From NCBI RefSeq assembly GCF_000423325.1, contig NZ_AUHT01000005.1:310001-374000 (forward strand): 64,000 nucleotides of DNA, in the 5' to 3' direction. The position numbers and the translations under genes were made by a program. How positions within the stretch are numbered: position 1 is the first letter of the stretch; each line of letters begins with the position of its first letter. The DNA comes from Lysobacter defluvii IMMIB APB-9 = DSM 18482 (lineage in GTDB: Bacteria; Pseudomonadota; Gammaproteobacteria; Xanthomonadales; Xanthomonadaceae). Under the pieces are notes generated by a model, which saw only the letters and a list, made by a program, of their open reading frames with translations, was not told the DNA's origin and made no database searches. This document shows, piece after piece, positions 1-8,891 of this stretch.

Positions 1-192
1 CAGGAAGATCCCGGTCAGGATCTGGTTGACCAGGACCACCATCGCCAGCACGCCGAAGTAGTACCAGACGTTGAAGTTCTTCGGCGCGTAGTACTCGGAC
101 ATGTGCTTGCGGTACACCGGCATCATGCCGGGCGCGCGCGCGTTGACCCAGTCCCAGGCGGTGGTGGCACCGCGGGTGATGAAGTTCGCCAT
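1..192 (-). CDS. petB: Cytochrome b of the bc1 complex, N-terminal part (runs off the window start)
   Basis: Reading the minus strand from the ATG at 192 gives a start MANFITRGATTAWDWVNARA, followed by a segment entering the first membrane helix (VLAMVVLVNQILTGIFL). This matches the amino end of proteobacterial cytochrome b, the diheme membrane subunit that oxidises ubiquinol in the bc1 complex. Only 64 codons are present; the heme-ligand histidines lie outside the window. It starts 3 bases after the stop of the Rieske gene, the usual petA-petB order, so the two are co-transcribed. Identity rests on the short sequence plus context. Confidence 0.9.
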   Translation of the reverse strand, partial: MANFITRGATTAWDWVNARAPGMMPVYRKHMSEYYAPKNFNVWYYFGVLAMVVLVNQILTGIFL

Positions 193-195
193 GGC

Positions 196-828
196 TTATG
201 CGGCCCCCTGCGGATCGACCCCGACGACGATGGTGTTCTCGTCGGCGTAGTAATGCGGCGGTACGATCAGGTTCGTCGGCGCCGGCACGCCCTGGTAGAC
301 GCGACCGGACATGTCGAACTTGGACTTGTGGCAGGGGCAGAAATAGCCGCCCTTCCAGTTCGCGTCGAATGGCTCGGGCCGGATCTCGGCCTTCATCTCG
401 GGGGCGCAGCCCAGGTGGGTGCACAGCCCGACCAGCACCGAGACCTCCGGGCGCAGCGAGCGCAGGTGGGGGTCACCTTCCAGCACGTAGGCCGGCTGCT
501 GCTCGGGGTTCTCCGACATCGGGTCGCGCAGCTGGTCGTCCAGGGTCGGCAGTGCCTCCAGCACGGCCGGGGACCGGCGCACGATCCAGATCGGCTGGCC
601 GCGCCACTCGTGGACCAGCCGCTGGCCGACCTCGAGCGCACTGATGTCCACCGTGATCGGCGCACCGGCCTGCTTGGCGCGCTCGCTCGGGTTCCAGGAC
701 TTGATGAACGGAACCGCGGCGAAACCGGCGCCGACGGCACCGACCACCGCCGTGGTGGCGGTCAGGAACCGCCGCCGCCCCGTGTTCACGGGCTCGTATT
801 GAGGATCAGTGACCCCTTCGTTGGCCAT
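196..828 (-). CDS. petA: Ubiquinol-cytochrome c reductase Rieske iron-sulfur subunit
   Basis: 210 residues, normal for the family. The N-terminus carries a twin-arginine signal/anchor (GRRRFLTA, residues 17-24) followed by a hydrophobic helix to about residue 41, so the folded cluster domain is placed on the periplasmic side by Tat. The two cluster loops are intact: CTHLGC at 136-141 and CPCH at 164-167, giving the Cys/His ligands of the [2Fe-2S] centre and the flanking disulfide cysteines. It accepts electrons from ubiquinol and passes them to cytochrome c1. Cytochrome b follows after 3 bases. A candidate promoter lies about 85 bases upstream. Confidence 0.97.
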   Translation of the reverse strand: MANEGVTDPQYEPVNTGRRRFLTATTAVVGAVGAGFAAVPFIKSWNPSERAKQAGAPITVDISALEVGQRLVHEWRGQPIWIVRRSPAVLEALPTLDDQLRDPMSENPEQQPAYVLEGDPHLRSLRPEVSVLVGLCTHLGCAPEMKAEIRPEPFDANWKGGYFCPCHKSKFDMSGRVYQGVPAPTNLIVPPHYYADENTIVVGVDPQGAA

Positions 829-912
829 CCGGCACTCCGCAGAACATCTGAAATGGGAATCCGCCGGGCTGCCCGGCCGGTGAGGTGGCGGGGCGGCCCA
901 TAAAGACGCGCC

Positions 913-942
913 AGTGTAACGGAAGCCTTAACAACCCCACAA
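913..942 (-). promoter_or_regulatory. Candidate sigma-70 promoter of the petAB operon
   Basis: On the minus strand TTGTGG (937-942) and TACACT (913-918) are separated by 18 bases in the gap between the transglycosylase and petA. Match to consensus is moderate: 3 of 6 and 4 of 6. It would give a leader of about 80 bases before petA. Confidence 0.35.
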
Positions 943-948
943 TCCGCT

Positions 949-1827
949 TCAGCCCGCGCGCATGGCGTCGCGGTAGCGCTGCGCCAGCACGCCGACCCGC
1001 TGCACGTAGCGCTGGGTCTCGCCAAAGGGGGGCACGCCGTCGTACTTGTCGACGTTGCCCTCGCCGGCGTTGTAGCCCGCCGCCGCCAGGGTCAGGTCGC
1101 CGTCGAAGCGCTTGAGCAGCCAGGCCAGGTACTGGACCCCGCCCTGGATGTTCTGGGCCGCGTCGAACGGGTTGTCGACGCCGAAACGCCGCGCCGTCGC
1201 CGGCATCAGCTGCATCAGGCCCTGCGCGCCCACCCGGGAGAGCGCGTTGGGGTTGAACGAGGACTCGGCATGGATGATCGCCCGCACCACCGCCTCGTCC
1301 ACCCCGTGACGCCGGGCGGCCTCGGCGATCTCGGCCGCATAGGCCGTGGTGTTCAGGCGCACCTTGCCGAAGTCCGGCCCGCTGGGCGCGCAGGCGAAGC
1401 AGGTCTCCATGAAGCTGTAGCTGATGGTGCGGACCCGGCCGGTCGCCGTTCCGCGCGGTGGCGGCGCGCTGGTGTAGTGGCGCACGCCGTCCTTGATGTA
1501 CGAGTAGACCTGCCCCTGCACCCGCCGGGTGCCGGCACCGGAGCCGCCCCCCGAGGGCGGCGCGGCGTTGGTCATTTTCGAACCCGGCACCGCCGTCGCC
1601 GAACTGGTGACCACCGCGGCCGCGTCGGCCTTCGCGGCCGGGCGCGAGGGTGCGGGACTGGACTTGTAGTGGCTGACGGCGGTGCACTTCGCACCGGCCA
1701 CCTTCTTGCTGACGTAGCTGATCGCCCCGTCGGGGCCGTCGCAGCGCCAGATCGTGCCGGCGACCGCGGCGGGCGCCGCCAGCAGGCACGCAAGGACAAG
1801 CAGCGTGGTCGCCCCTCCCCTCCTCAT
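949..1827 (-). CDS. Secreted lytic transglycosylase (DUF4124 + SLT domain)
   Basis: 292 residues from the ATG at 1827. A signal peptide covers residues 1-23. Residues 25-60 look like a DUF4124 domain ([16 protein letters not shown]), followed by a low-complexity linker. From about 160 to the end there is a C-terminal SLT goose-type lysozyme fold: [15 protein letters not shown] with the catalytic Glu at 188, GLMQLMP at 203-209 and later [11 protein letters not shown]. Such enzymes cleave the MurNAc-GlcNAc bond with formation of 1,6-anhydroMurNAc. Longer upstream starts were rejected because they lack a signal peptide. It is divergent from miaB; its exact MltE/Slt subfamily is not clear. Confidence 0.9.
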   Translation of the reverse strand: MRRGGATTLLVLACLLAAPAAVAGTIWRCDGPDGAISYVSKKVAGAKCTAVSHYKSSPAPSRPAAKADAAAVVTSSATAVPGSKMTNAAPPSGGGSGAGTRRVQGQVYSYIKDGVRHYTSAPPPRGTATGRVRTISYSFMETCFACAPSGPDFGKVRLNTTAYAAEIAEAARRHGVDEAVVRAIIHAESSFNPNALSRVGAQGLMQLMPATARRFGVDNPFDAAQNIQGGVQYLAWLLKRFDGDLTLAAAGYNAGEGNVDKYDGVPPFGETQRYVQRVGVLAQRYRDAMRAG

Positions 1828-1872
1828 GTGCGCGATTCTGCCGACGGCCCCCTTGTGGCGCAACAGGCACGG

Positions 1873-1878
1873 TAGAAT
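1873..1878 (+). promoter_or_regulatory. -10-like element upstream of miaB
   Basis: TAGAAT lies 46 bases before the miaB start in the divergent gap. No convincing -35 is present at 17 bases. Similar TAnAAT boxes precede ispB, purM, kdsD and the PhzF gene in this window. Confidence 0.35.
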
Positions 1879-1924
1879 CCCGGGTTTTCCGGCGCGGATT
1901 GACCGCCGCCACCCCGGACACCCC

Positions 1925-3313
1925 ATGACCGACACCCTCGCCCCCGCGCCCGAGGCGCCGAGCCTGCCCGCCCGCGGCAAGCTCTACATCCAGACCCACG
2001 GCTGCCAGATGAACGAGTACGACTCGGCCCGCATGGCCGACGTGCTCGCCGCGGCGGAGGGCCTGGAGCTGACCGACAAGGCCGAGGAGGCCGACGTCAT
2101 CCTGGTCAACACCTGCTCGATCCGCGAGAAGGCCCAGGAGAAGGTATTCAGCCAGCTGGGCCGCTGGAAGGCGCTCAAGAACGGCGATCGGCCGGTGCTG
2201 ATCGGGGTCGGCGGCTGCGTTGCGAGCCAGGAAGGCGAGGCGATCGTCAAGCGCGCCCCGCACGTGGACCTGGTGTTCGGCCCGCAGACGCTGCACCGGC
2301 TGCCCGAGCTGATCCGCGGGCGCCGCGAGACCGGCCTGCCGCAGGTCGACACCAGCTTCCCGGAGATCGAGAAGTTCGACCGCCTGCCCGAGCCACGCGC
2401 CGAGGGCCCAACCGCGTTCGTCTCGATCATGGAGGGCTGCTCCAAGTACTGCAGCTTCTGCGTGGTGCCCTACACGCGTGGCGAGGAGATCAGCCGGCCG
2501 TTCGAGGACGTGCTGGTGGAGGTCGCCCAGCTCGCCGCCGCCGGCGTGCGCGAGGTCAACCTGCTGGGGCAGAACGTCAACGCCTACCGCGGCCCGATGG
2601 CCGACGAGGACGGCAACGACGCGGGCACCGCGGACCTCGGCCTGCTGATCCGCGCGGTGGCGCAGATCGAAGGCATCGACCGCATCCGCTTCACCACCTC
2701 GCACCCGCTGGAGTTCTCCGATTCGCTGGTGGAGGCCTACCGGGACGTGCCGCAACTGGCCAACTACCTGCACCTGCCGGTGCAATCGGGCTCGGACCGG
2801 GTGCTGAGCGCGATGAAGCGCGGCTACACCGCGCTGGAGTTCAAGCAGAAGGTGCGCAAGCTGCGCGCGGTGCGGCCGGACATCTCGATCAGCTCGGACT
2901 TTATCGTCGGCTTTCCGGGCGAGACCGACGCCGATTTCGAGAAGACCATGAAGCTGATCGAGGACGTGGGTTTCGACCAGAGCTTCTCCTTCATCTACTC
3001 CCGACGCCCCGGCACCCCGGCGGCCGACCTGGAGGACACCACCAGCCAGGAAGAGAAGCACGCCCGGCTGTCGAGGCTGCAGGCCGCGATCAACGACAAC
3101 GCCCGGAAGATCTCCGAGGCGATGGTCGGGACCGTGCAGAAGGTTCTGGTCGAGGGCCCCTCCCGCAAGGACCCCAACGAACTGACCGGCAAGACCGAGA
3201 ACATGCGCTCGGTCAACTTCCCCGGCCACCCCCGCCTGGTCGGCCAGTTCGTGGACATCGAAATCACCCGCGCCATGTCCAACTCCCTGCGCGGCCGAAT
3301 CCTCACCCGCTGA
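1925..3313 (+). CDS. miaB: tRNA-2-methylthio-N6-dimethylallyladenosine synthase MiaB
   Basis: 462 residues. MiaB adds the methylthio group to i6A37 of tRNAs that read codons starting with U. All cluster ligands are visible: the auxiliary [4Fe-4S] cysteines at 27, 64 and 98 in the N-terminal UPF0004 domain, and the radical-SAM CxxxCxxC at 172, 176 and 179 (GCSKYCSFC). A TRAM domain occupies about 385-462. The ATG at 1925 (MTDTLAP) starts just before the conserved domain; the frame stays open further upstream, but that part is unlike MiaB. In many proteobacteria miaB precedes phoH-ybeY-corC; here an amidohydrolase gene on the other strand interrupts that order. Confidence 0.98.
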   Translation: MTDTLAPAPEAPSLPARGKLYIQTHGCQMNEYDSARMADVLAAAEGLELTDKAEEADVILVNTCSIREKAQEKVFSQLGRWKALKNGDRPVLIGVGGCVASQEGEAIVKRAPHVDLVFGPQTLHRLPELIRGRRETGLPQVDTSFPEIEKFDRLPEPRAEGPTAFVSIMEGCSKYCSFCVVPYTRGEEISRPFEDVLVEVAQLAAAGVREVNLLGQNVNAYRGPMADEDGNDAGTADLGLLIRAVAQIEGIDRIRFTTSHPLEFSDSLVEAYRDVPQLANYLHLPVQSGSDRVLSAMKRGYTALEFKQKVRKLRAVRPDISISSDFIVGFPGETDADFEKTMKLIEDVGFDQSFSFIYSRRPGTPAADLEDTTSQEEKHARLSRLQAAINDNARKISEAMVGTVQKVLVEGPSRKDPNELTGKTENMRSVNFPGHPRLVGQFVDIEITRAMSNSLRGRILTR

Positions 3314-3386
3314 CCCCCTGCCCCCCCCCTCGCGCGCCCCCTGACGCTTAACCCGCCCCCGAAAGGCAACCAACGACACACCCCTC

Positions 3387-3414
3387 GTTCCCGGTTCCCT
3401 GTTCCCGGTTCCCG
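3387..3414. repeat. Four tandem copies of a GTTCCC(G/T) heptamer
   Basis: Four 7-base units in a row (GTTCCCG, GTTCCCT, GTTCCCG, GTTCCCG) lie in the 133-base gap between the convergent miaB and amidohydrolase genes. The array is too short and too simple for a CRISPR. No other feature is visible in the gap. Confidence 0.8.
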
Positions 3415-3446
3415 CTTCTGCCCGCCAGAACCGCAACTCCGGCGCC

Positions 3447-5111
3447 CTACTCCCCCCTGCGATACACCGCCTCCCCGTCGACCCACGTCGACAGCACCGT
3501 CAGCTCGTCCAATCCGTCCCCGTCGATGGCCAGCGGATCCTCCGCCAGGACCACGAAGTCGGCGCGCTTGCCGGGGCCGAGGCTGCCGACCTCGTCCTCC
3601 GCGAACCCGGCCCATGCCGCGTCCAGCGTGAAGCCGCGCAGGGCCTCGAAGGCGGTCAGCTTCTCCTGCGGGTGCCATCCACCCTCCGGCAGCCCCTCCC
3701 GGTCGGTACGGGTCACCGCCGAGTACAGCCCCAGGCGCGGGTCCACCGATTCCACAGGGAAGTCCGAGCCCAGCGCCAGTCGTGCACCGCTGTCGCGGAG
3801 CCGCCGCCAGGCATAGGCGCCGAGCACGCGCTCCGGACCGATGCGGTCCTCGGCCCAGGGCATGTCGCTGGTGGCATGGGTGGGCTGCATGGACGCGATC
3901 ACGCCCAGTTCCGCCAGCCGCGGCAGGTCGCCGGGTTCGAGGATCTGCGCATGCTCGATCCGCCAGCGCAGCGCGGCGCCGTCCGGCCCCAGCGCGGCTT
4001 CGTAGGTATCCAGCACGAGCCGGTTACCGCGGTCACCGATCGCGTGCGTCGCCACCTGCACGCCGCAGTCGCGGGCACGCGCCACCACGTCGGACATCTT
4101 CTCCGGGGTGAGCAGCAGCAGGCCTCGATTGCCGTGCTCGTCGCTGTAGTCCTCCAGCAGGGCGGCGCCGCGGCTGCCCAGCGCGCCGTCGGAGAACAGC
4201 TTCACCGCGCGCATCTGCAGCCGTCCGCCCGGGTGGGCATACACCCCCGCCTCGCACAGGTGCGCCAGCGCGGCGGAGTCGCCATCGGCCATTGCGTAAA
4301 CCCGCATCGGCATGCGCCCGGCATCGGCCAGCGCGCGGTAGGCCTCCAGTTGCCGCAGCGATACCCCGGCGTCATGCACGCCGGTCAATCCATGCTCGAC
4401 CGCCGAGGCCATGCCCAGCTCCAGCGCACGGGTGGACAGGGCCGCGTCGCCGGCGGGCATGGCGGCGCTGACCAGGTCCATTGCCGCATCCACGAAGATC
4501 CCGGTCGGCCGCCCTTGGTCGTCGCGCAGGATCCGGCCGCCGTCAGGCTGCCAGTCGCCGGACAGGTCGCGCTCCACCAGCGCCATCGCCGCCGAGTTGG
4601 CCCAGCCGGCGTGTCCGTCGACGCGGCGCAGCCAGACCGGGCGGTCGGGGAACAGCGCGTCCAGGTCGGCCGCGGTCGGGAACTCCTGCCCCGGCCACAG
4701 GTTCTGGTCCCAGCCGCGGCCGAGCACCCAGCCCTCCGGCTGCCCGCGCGCGAACTCCTCCAGCCGCCGCAGGGCCTCCTCCAGGCTTGACGCACCGGCG
4801 AGCCGCGCCTGCATCTGCTCGAACCCGAGGCTTGCCACGTGTCCGTGGGCGTCGATCAGCCCGGGTATGACGGTGGCATCGCCCATGTCGAGCAAGCGCG
4901 CACCGGGATAGCGCGCCTGCAGCTCCTCCGGCGTGCCCAGCGCGAGGATGCGGCCGTCCTCCCAGGCGATCGCGGTGGCAGGGGGCTGGTCGGCCTCCAT
5001 CGAGTGGATCCGCTTGGCACCCAGCACCGTCACCTCGGCCAGCGCCGGCCCCGCCAGGGCGAGCAGCCCCACCACCAGCGCCGCGCGCAGGCGGCTCCGT
5101 CCCATCCCCAT
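3447..5111 (-). CDS. Secreted YtcJ-type amidohydrolase
   Basis: 554 residues with a signal peptide (about 1-25, LLALAGPALA). The amidohydrolase-3 fold is indicated by the metal-binding HGH at 89-91 (IDAHGHVAS), a central IGDRGN, an HAQI segment and SDFPVES near the C-terminus, as in YtcJ/Nfda-like metal-dependent hydrolases. Members hydrolyse N-formyl or other amide/cyclic amide bonds; the substrate cannot be told from sequence. The export signal suggests action in the periplasm. It stands alone, convergent with miaB and divergent from phoH. Confidence 0.85.
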   Translation of the reverse strand: MGMGRSRLRAALVVGLLALAGPALAEVTVLGAKRIHSMEADQPPATAIAWEDGRILALGTPEELQARYPGARLLDMGDATVIPGLIDAHGHVASLGFEQMQARLAGASSLEEALRRLEEFARGQPEGWVLGRGWDQNLWPGQEFPTAADLDALFPDRPVWLRRVDGHAGWANSAAMALVERDLSGDWQPDGGRILRDDQGRPTGIFVDAAMDLVSAAMPAGDAALSTRALELGMASAVEHGLTGVHDAGVSLRQLEAYRALADAGRMPMRVYAMADGDSAALAHLCEAGVYAHPGGRLQMRAVKLFSDGALGSRGAALLEDYSDEHGNRGLLLLTPEKMSDVVARARDCGVQVATHAIGDRGNRLVLDTYEAALGPDGAALRWRIEHAQILEPGDLPRLAELGVIASMQPTHATSDMPWAEDRIGPERVLGAYAWRRLRDSGARLALGSDFPVESVDPRLGLYSAVTRTDREGLPEGGWHPQEKLTAFEALRGFTLDAAWAGFAEDEVGSLGPGKRADFVVLAEDPLAIDGDGLDELTVLSTWVDGEAVYRRGE

Positions 5112-5211
5112 GCCCCACCCCGTTGACGTTTCCTAGACGCCGCCACTTTGCGAAATGGACCCGGCCGGCGCAAGCTGCCCCTCTCCCCCGACGCGAACCG
5201 CCTCCGACACG

Positions 5212-6213
5212 ATGGCTGCACGCACCACTTCCGAGTTCACCCTCGAGCCCGCCGACACGGGACGCCTGGCCAACCTCAACGGTCCCTTCGACGCCCACCT
5301 GCGGATGATCGAGATGCGCAGCGGGGTCGAAGTCGCCAATCGCGGCAACGTCTACCGGCTCACCGGGTCCCGTCCCGCGGTGGGCCGGATCGAGCGCATG
5401 CTGCGCAAGCTGTGGGAGGACACCGAGGTGCAGGTGCTGGACGAGCCCTCCGTGCACCTGGCGCTGGCCGAGGCGGAGGCCTCCAAGCTGGCCAACGACG
5501 ACATCGAGCCGCAGGAAGTCGCGATCAAGGTCAAGCGCGGCACGATCCGCGGGCGCGGCGACAACCAGGCCCGCTACCTGCACTCGATCGCCGTGCACGA
5601 CATCAACTTCGGGATCGGGCCGGCGGGCACCGGCAAGACCTTCCTGGCCGTTGCCAGCGCGGTGGAGGCGCTGAACCAGTCGCGGGTGCAGCGGCTGGTG
5701 CTGGTGCGCCCGGCGGTGGAGGCCGGCGAGAAGCTCGGCTTCCTGCCCGGCGACCTGAGCCAGAAGGTCGACCCCTACCTGCGCCCCCTCTACGACGCCC
5801 TGTACGAGATGCTGGGCGTGGAGACCGTGGTCAAGCTGCTGGAGAAGAACGTCATCGAGGTCGCGCCTCTGGCCTACATGCGCGGCCGCACCCTCAACGA
5901 CGCCTGGGTGATCCTGGACGAGGCCCAGAACACCACCATCGAGCAGATGAAGATGTTCCTCACCCGCATCGGCTACGGCAGCACCGCGGTGGTCACCGGC
6001 GACCTGACCCAGGTCGACCTGCCCAGGCACCAGAAATCCGGCCTCAAGGACGCGCTGGAGGTGCTGCGCGACGTGGACGGGGTCGGCTTCACCTTCTTCG
6101 AGGCGAAGGATGTGGTGCGCCACCCGCTGGTGGCCCGGATCGTCGATGCCTACGACTCGCGCGACCAGCGCACCGCGGAGCCCGGCCCGGCGTCGCGCAA
6201 GGACGCGGGCTGA
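5212..6213 (+). CDS. phoH: PhoH family P-loop ATPase
   Basis: 333 residues from the ATG at 5212. A PhoH-like domain occupies the C-terminal two thirds, with Walker A GPAGTGKT (136-143) and Walker B-like ILDEAQNTT. PhoH-family proteins bind ATP and are linked to RNA metabolism; here the gene precedes ybeY with a 6-9 base gap, the classic phoH-ybeY-corC order. The frame extends upstream to 5155, but that segment (PSPPTRTAS) is unlike the family. Confidence 0.95.
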   Translation: MAARTTSEFTLEPADTGRLANLNGPFDAHLRMIEMRSGVEVANRGNVYRLTGSRPAVGRIERMLRKLWEDTEVQVLDEPSVHLALAEAEASKLANDDIEPQEVAIKVKRGTIRGRGDNQARYLHSIAVHDINFGIGPAGTGKTFLAVASAVEALNQSRVQRLVLVRPAVEAGEKLGFLPGDLSQKVDPYLRPLYDALYEMLGVETVVKLLEKNVIEVAPLAYMRGRTLNDAWVILDEAQNTTIEQMKMFLTRIGYGSTAVVTGDLTQVDLPRHQKSGLKDALEVLRDVDGVGFTFFEAKDVVRHPLVARIVDAYDSRDQRTAEPGPASRKDAG

Positions 6214-6222
6214 GGCGGCGTG

Positions 6223-6693
6223 ATGACCCGCGGGCCCGTGATCCTGGACGTTGCCGTCAGCTACGCCCTGCCCCGTACCGGCATCCCCGCCGCATCGAGC
6301 TTCCGTACCTGGGTGGCGGCGGCGCTGCACGGCCGCATCCGCGAGGCGGACCTGGCGGTCCGGCTCGTCGACGAGGACGAGGGCCGCGCGCTCAACCGCC
6401 ATTACCGTGGCAAGGACTACGCCACCAACGTGCTCAGCTTCCCTGCCGAGCTGCCCGAGGGCGTGAAGCTGCCGCTGCTGGGCGACCTGGTCATCTGCGC
6501 ACCCGTGGTGGCCCGCGAGGCCGCCGAACAGGGCAAGGCCGTGCGCGACCACTACGCCCACCTGACCGTCCACGGCGCGCTGCACCTGCTGGGCTGGGAC
6601 CACGAGGACGAGGTCGAGGCCGAGGCCATGGAGCAGCTGGAGCGCGAGATCCTCGCCGGGCTTGGCATCCAGGACCCCTACGGCGAGGGCTGA
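6223..6693 (+). CDS. ybeY: Endoribonuclease YbeY
   Basis: 156 residues from the ATG at 6223; a GTG directly before it (6220) would add one residue. The signature [11 protein letters not shown] supplies the three zinc-binding histidines of this metallo-RNase, which acts in 16S rRNA 3'-end maturation and late 70S ribosome quality control. The motif ATNVLSFP typical of the family is also present. It is transcribed with phoH and lies 78 bases ahead of corC. Confidence 0.97.
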   Translation: MTRGPVILDVAVSYALPRTGIPAASSFRTWVAAALHGRIREADLAVRLVDEDEGRALNRHYRGKDYATNVLSFPAELPEGVKLPLLGDLVICAPVVAREAAEQGKAVRDHYAHLTVHGALHLLGWDHEDEVEAEAMEQLEREILAGLGIQDPYGEG

Positions 6694-6771
6694 ACCCCGC
6701 GCCCGCGGGGCGCAGCTGCGTTAGACTCGCACCCAATGCCCACCGGGGCACCCCACGAAACAAGACACCTG

Positions 6772-7656
6772 ATGTCCGAGGACGACAGTAGCCACCCTCC
6801 GTCTCCCAACGGGGCGACGGACCGCCCCCAGGAAAAACGCCGCAGCTGGTTCGACCGGCTCAGTTCCGCGCTGTCCGGCGAGCCCTCCAACCGCGAGGAC
6901 CTCGTCGAACTGCTGCGCGACGCGCACGCCGACGGCCTGATCGAAACCGACACCCTGAGCATGATGGAGGGCGCGATCGCGGTCTCCGACCTCAGCGTGG
7001 GCGACGTGATGATCCCGCGCTCGCAGATGGTCATGCTCCCGGCCGAGGCCCCGCTCGATGAACTGCTCGGGCTGGTGGTCGAGTCCGGCCACTCCCGTTT
7101 CCCCGTCCACGGCGATGACAAGGACCAGATCCTGGGCATCCTGCTGGCCAAGGACCTGCTGCGCGGCTTCGCCAACGGCCGCGGGAAGGTGGACGTGCAC
7201 GCCCTGCTGCGCCCGGCGGTGCTGATCCCCGAATCCAAGCGCCTGGTGGTGCTGCTGCGCGAGTTCCGCCAGTCGCGCAACCACATGGCGATCGTTGTCG
7301 ACGAGTACGGGGGCGTCGCCGGCCTGCTGACCATCGAGGACGTGCTGGAGCAGATCGTCGGCGAGATCGACGACGAGCACGACGATGCCGAGGACCCCAA
7401 CGCGCTGATCGCCGCCCAGGCCGACGGCCAGTTCGTCGTCGACGCGCTGACCCCGATCGAGGACTTCAACGAGCGCTTCGGGGCCGACTTCGACGACGAC
7501 GAGTACGACACCATCGGCGGGCTGGTCACCGGCGCCATCGGCCACTTGCCCGAGGCCGGCGAGGAGCTGACGCTGTCGCGCTTCGTGTTCCGCGTCGCCA
7601 GCGCCGACGCGCGCAGGGTGCACGCCTTCCACGTCAGCGTGCTGGGCGATGCCTGA
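6772..7656 (+). CDS. corC: CorC/HlyC family transporter-associated CBS protein
   Basis: 294 residues from the ATG at 6772 (MSEDDSS). A cytosolic protein without membrane segments: two CBS domains (about 78-190, beginning VGDVMIPRSQM) followed by a CorC_HlyC domain (about 205-285). Members are tied to magnesium/cobalt efflux. In many proteobacteria the next gene is lnt (apolipoprotein N-acyltransferase); here it is a DUF4105 gene overlapping the stop by 8 bases. The upstream in-frame ATG at 6736 lies near a TTAGACT -10-like sequence and is less likely. Confidence 0.93.
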   Translation: MSEDDSSHPPSPNGATDRPQEKRRSWFDRLSSALSGEPSNREDLVELLRDAHADGLIETDTLSMMEGAIAVSDLSVGDVMIPRSQMVMLPAEAPLDELLGLVVESGHSRFPVHGDDKDQILGILLAKDLLRGFANGRGKVDVHALLRPAVLIPESKRLVVLLREFRQSRNHMAIVVDEYGGVAGLLTIEDVLEQIVGEIDDEHDDAEDPNALIAAQADGQFVVDALTPIEDFNERFGADFDDDEYDTIGGLVTGAIGHLPEAGEELTLSRFVFRVASADARRVHAFHVSVLGDA

Positions 7657-8854
7657 CCCCGGGCGGGCACGGCAGGCGCGCCGGGCCCGCACGCGCCGGC
7701 TGCTGCTGTCCGCGCTGGCCCTGCTGTCGCTGCTGCTGGCGACTGCCGCCGGCGCCGCCCCCCGCATCGCGGTGCTGACCATGCAGCCGGGCGAGGTCTT
7801 CTTCGAGCGCTTTGGCCACAACGCGCTGGTGGTCGCCGACCCCGCCACCGGCGCCGCCACCTCCTACAACTTCGGCTACTTCGACCCGACCGAGCCGGGA
7901 TTCATCACCGGCTTCATCCGCGGTGAGATGCAGTACCAGCTGGTCGCGCTGCCGCTGGAGCAGGACCTGGCCTACTACCGCGACGTCGGCCGCGGGGTGG
8001 ACATCCAGTGGCTGGACCTGGAGCCCGACGTGGCGACCGAGCTGGCGGCACAGCTGGAGTGGAACGCCCGGCCGGAGAACGCCCGCTACGGCTACGACTA
8101 CTTCCTGGACAACTGCTCGACCCGCGTGCGCGACGCCTTGGACGAGGCGCTGGGCGGCTCCCTGCGTTCGCAGATGGCCGGCTCGCGCGGCAGCAGCTAC
8201 CGCAGCGAGGCCACCCGCCTGGCACGGCCAGAACCCATGATGTGGCTGGGTTTCGACCTGGGACTGGGCCCGGCTTCGGACCGTCCGCTGTCGCTATGGG
8301 AAGAGGCCTTCGTGCCGATGCGCCTGCAGGCGCAGCTGCGCAGGGCGCGCAACGCCGAGGGCCGGCCGCTGGTCAGCCACGAGGAGCGGATCCTGCCGCA
8401 CCGCCTGCCGCCGGAACCGGCGGAACTGCCGCGCCGCTGGTGGCCGTGGCTGCTGGGCGGGGTGCTGGTCGCCGCCGGCGCCGGCTGGCTCGCGGTCCGA
8501 CGACCCCGCCTGGGTGGCGCGTTCGCGCTGGTGTTCTGGTCGCTGTGCTCGGTGCTCGCGGCCCTGATGCTGTTCATCTGGCTGGGCACCGAGCACCGCT
8601 TCGGCTGGGCCAACCGCAACCTGCTGGTGTTCAGCCCGGTGTGCGTGTTGCTGCTCCCCGGCGCGATCGCGTGGATCCGCGGGCGGGTGTCGGGGCGCTG
8701 GTTCCGCGCCCTGCTCTGGGTCCCGGTGTGTACCACGATCGCCGCCGGGTTCGTCTACGGCCTCTCGCGCTTCCCGCAGCAGGACCTGCACTGGATCCTT
8801 GCAGTGCTTCCTGTCCACGTTGCCCTGGCATGGGCGTGGGGCCGGCGCCGGTAA
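7649..8854 (+). CDS. DUF4105 (Lnb N-terminal periplasmic-like) membrane protein
   Basis: 401 residues. A signal sequence (LLLSALALLSLLLATAAG) precedes a periplasmic domain of about 250 residues with FERFGHNALVV, SYNFGYFD and YDYFLDNCSTRVRD. These match DUF4105, the domain at the N-terminus of Bifidobacterium lacto-N-biosidase relatives, which has a papain/NlpC-like Cys-His arrangement; the Cys of DNCSTR and the His of FGHNA are candidate catalytic residues. Four or five C-terminal helices follow (about 265-395). It starts inside the corC stop, so the two are translationally linked. The function in proteobacteria is unknown. Confidence 0.85.
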   Translation: MPDPGRARQARRARTRRLLLSALALLSLLLATAAGAAPRIAVLTMQPGEVFFERFGHNALVVADPATGAATSYNFGYFDPTEPGFITGFIRGEMQYQLVALPLEQDLAYYRDVGRGVDIQWLDLEPDVATELAAQLEWNARPENARYGYDYFLDNCSTRVRDALDEALGGSLRSQMAGSRGSSYRSEATRLARPEPMMWLGFDLGLGPASDRPLSLWEEAFVPMRLQAQLRRARNAEGRPLVSHEERILPHRLPPEPAELPRRWWPWLLGGVLVAAGAGWLAVRRPRLGGAFALVFWSLCSVLAALMLFIWLGTEHRFGWANRNLLVFSPVCVLLLPGAIAWIRGRVSGRWFRALLWVPVCTTIAAGFVYGLSRFPQQDLHWILAVLPVHVALAWAWGRRR

Positions 8855-8891
8855 CACCCCGGCGCGCCCCGTCATGCAGGGGAGTTGGCGA

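Noticed and set aside
3387-3414. CRISPR array
   Set aside because: Units are 7 bases with no spacers and no cas gene in the window.
806-3436. 876-codon minus-strand frame over miaB and the transglycosylase
   Set aside because: Repetitive Arg/Gly/Ala/Leu translation; miaB with all Fe-S cysteines lies opposite.
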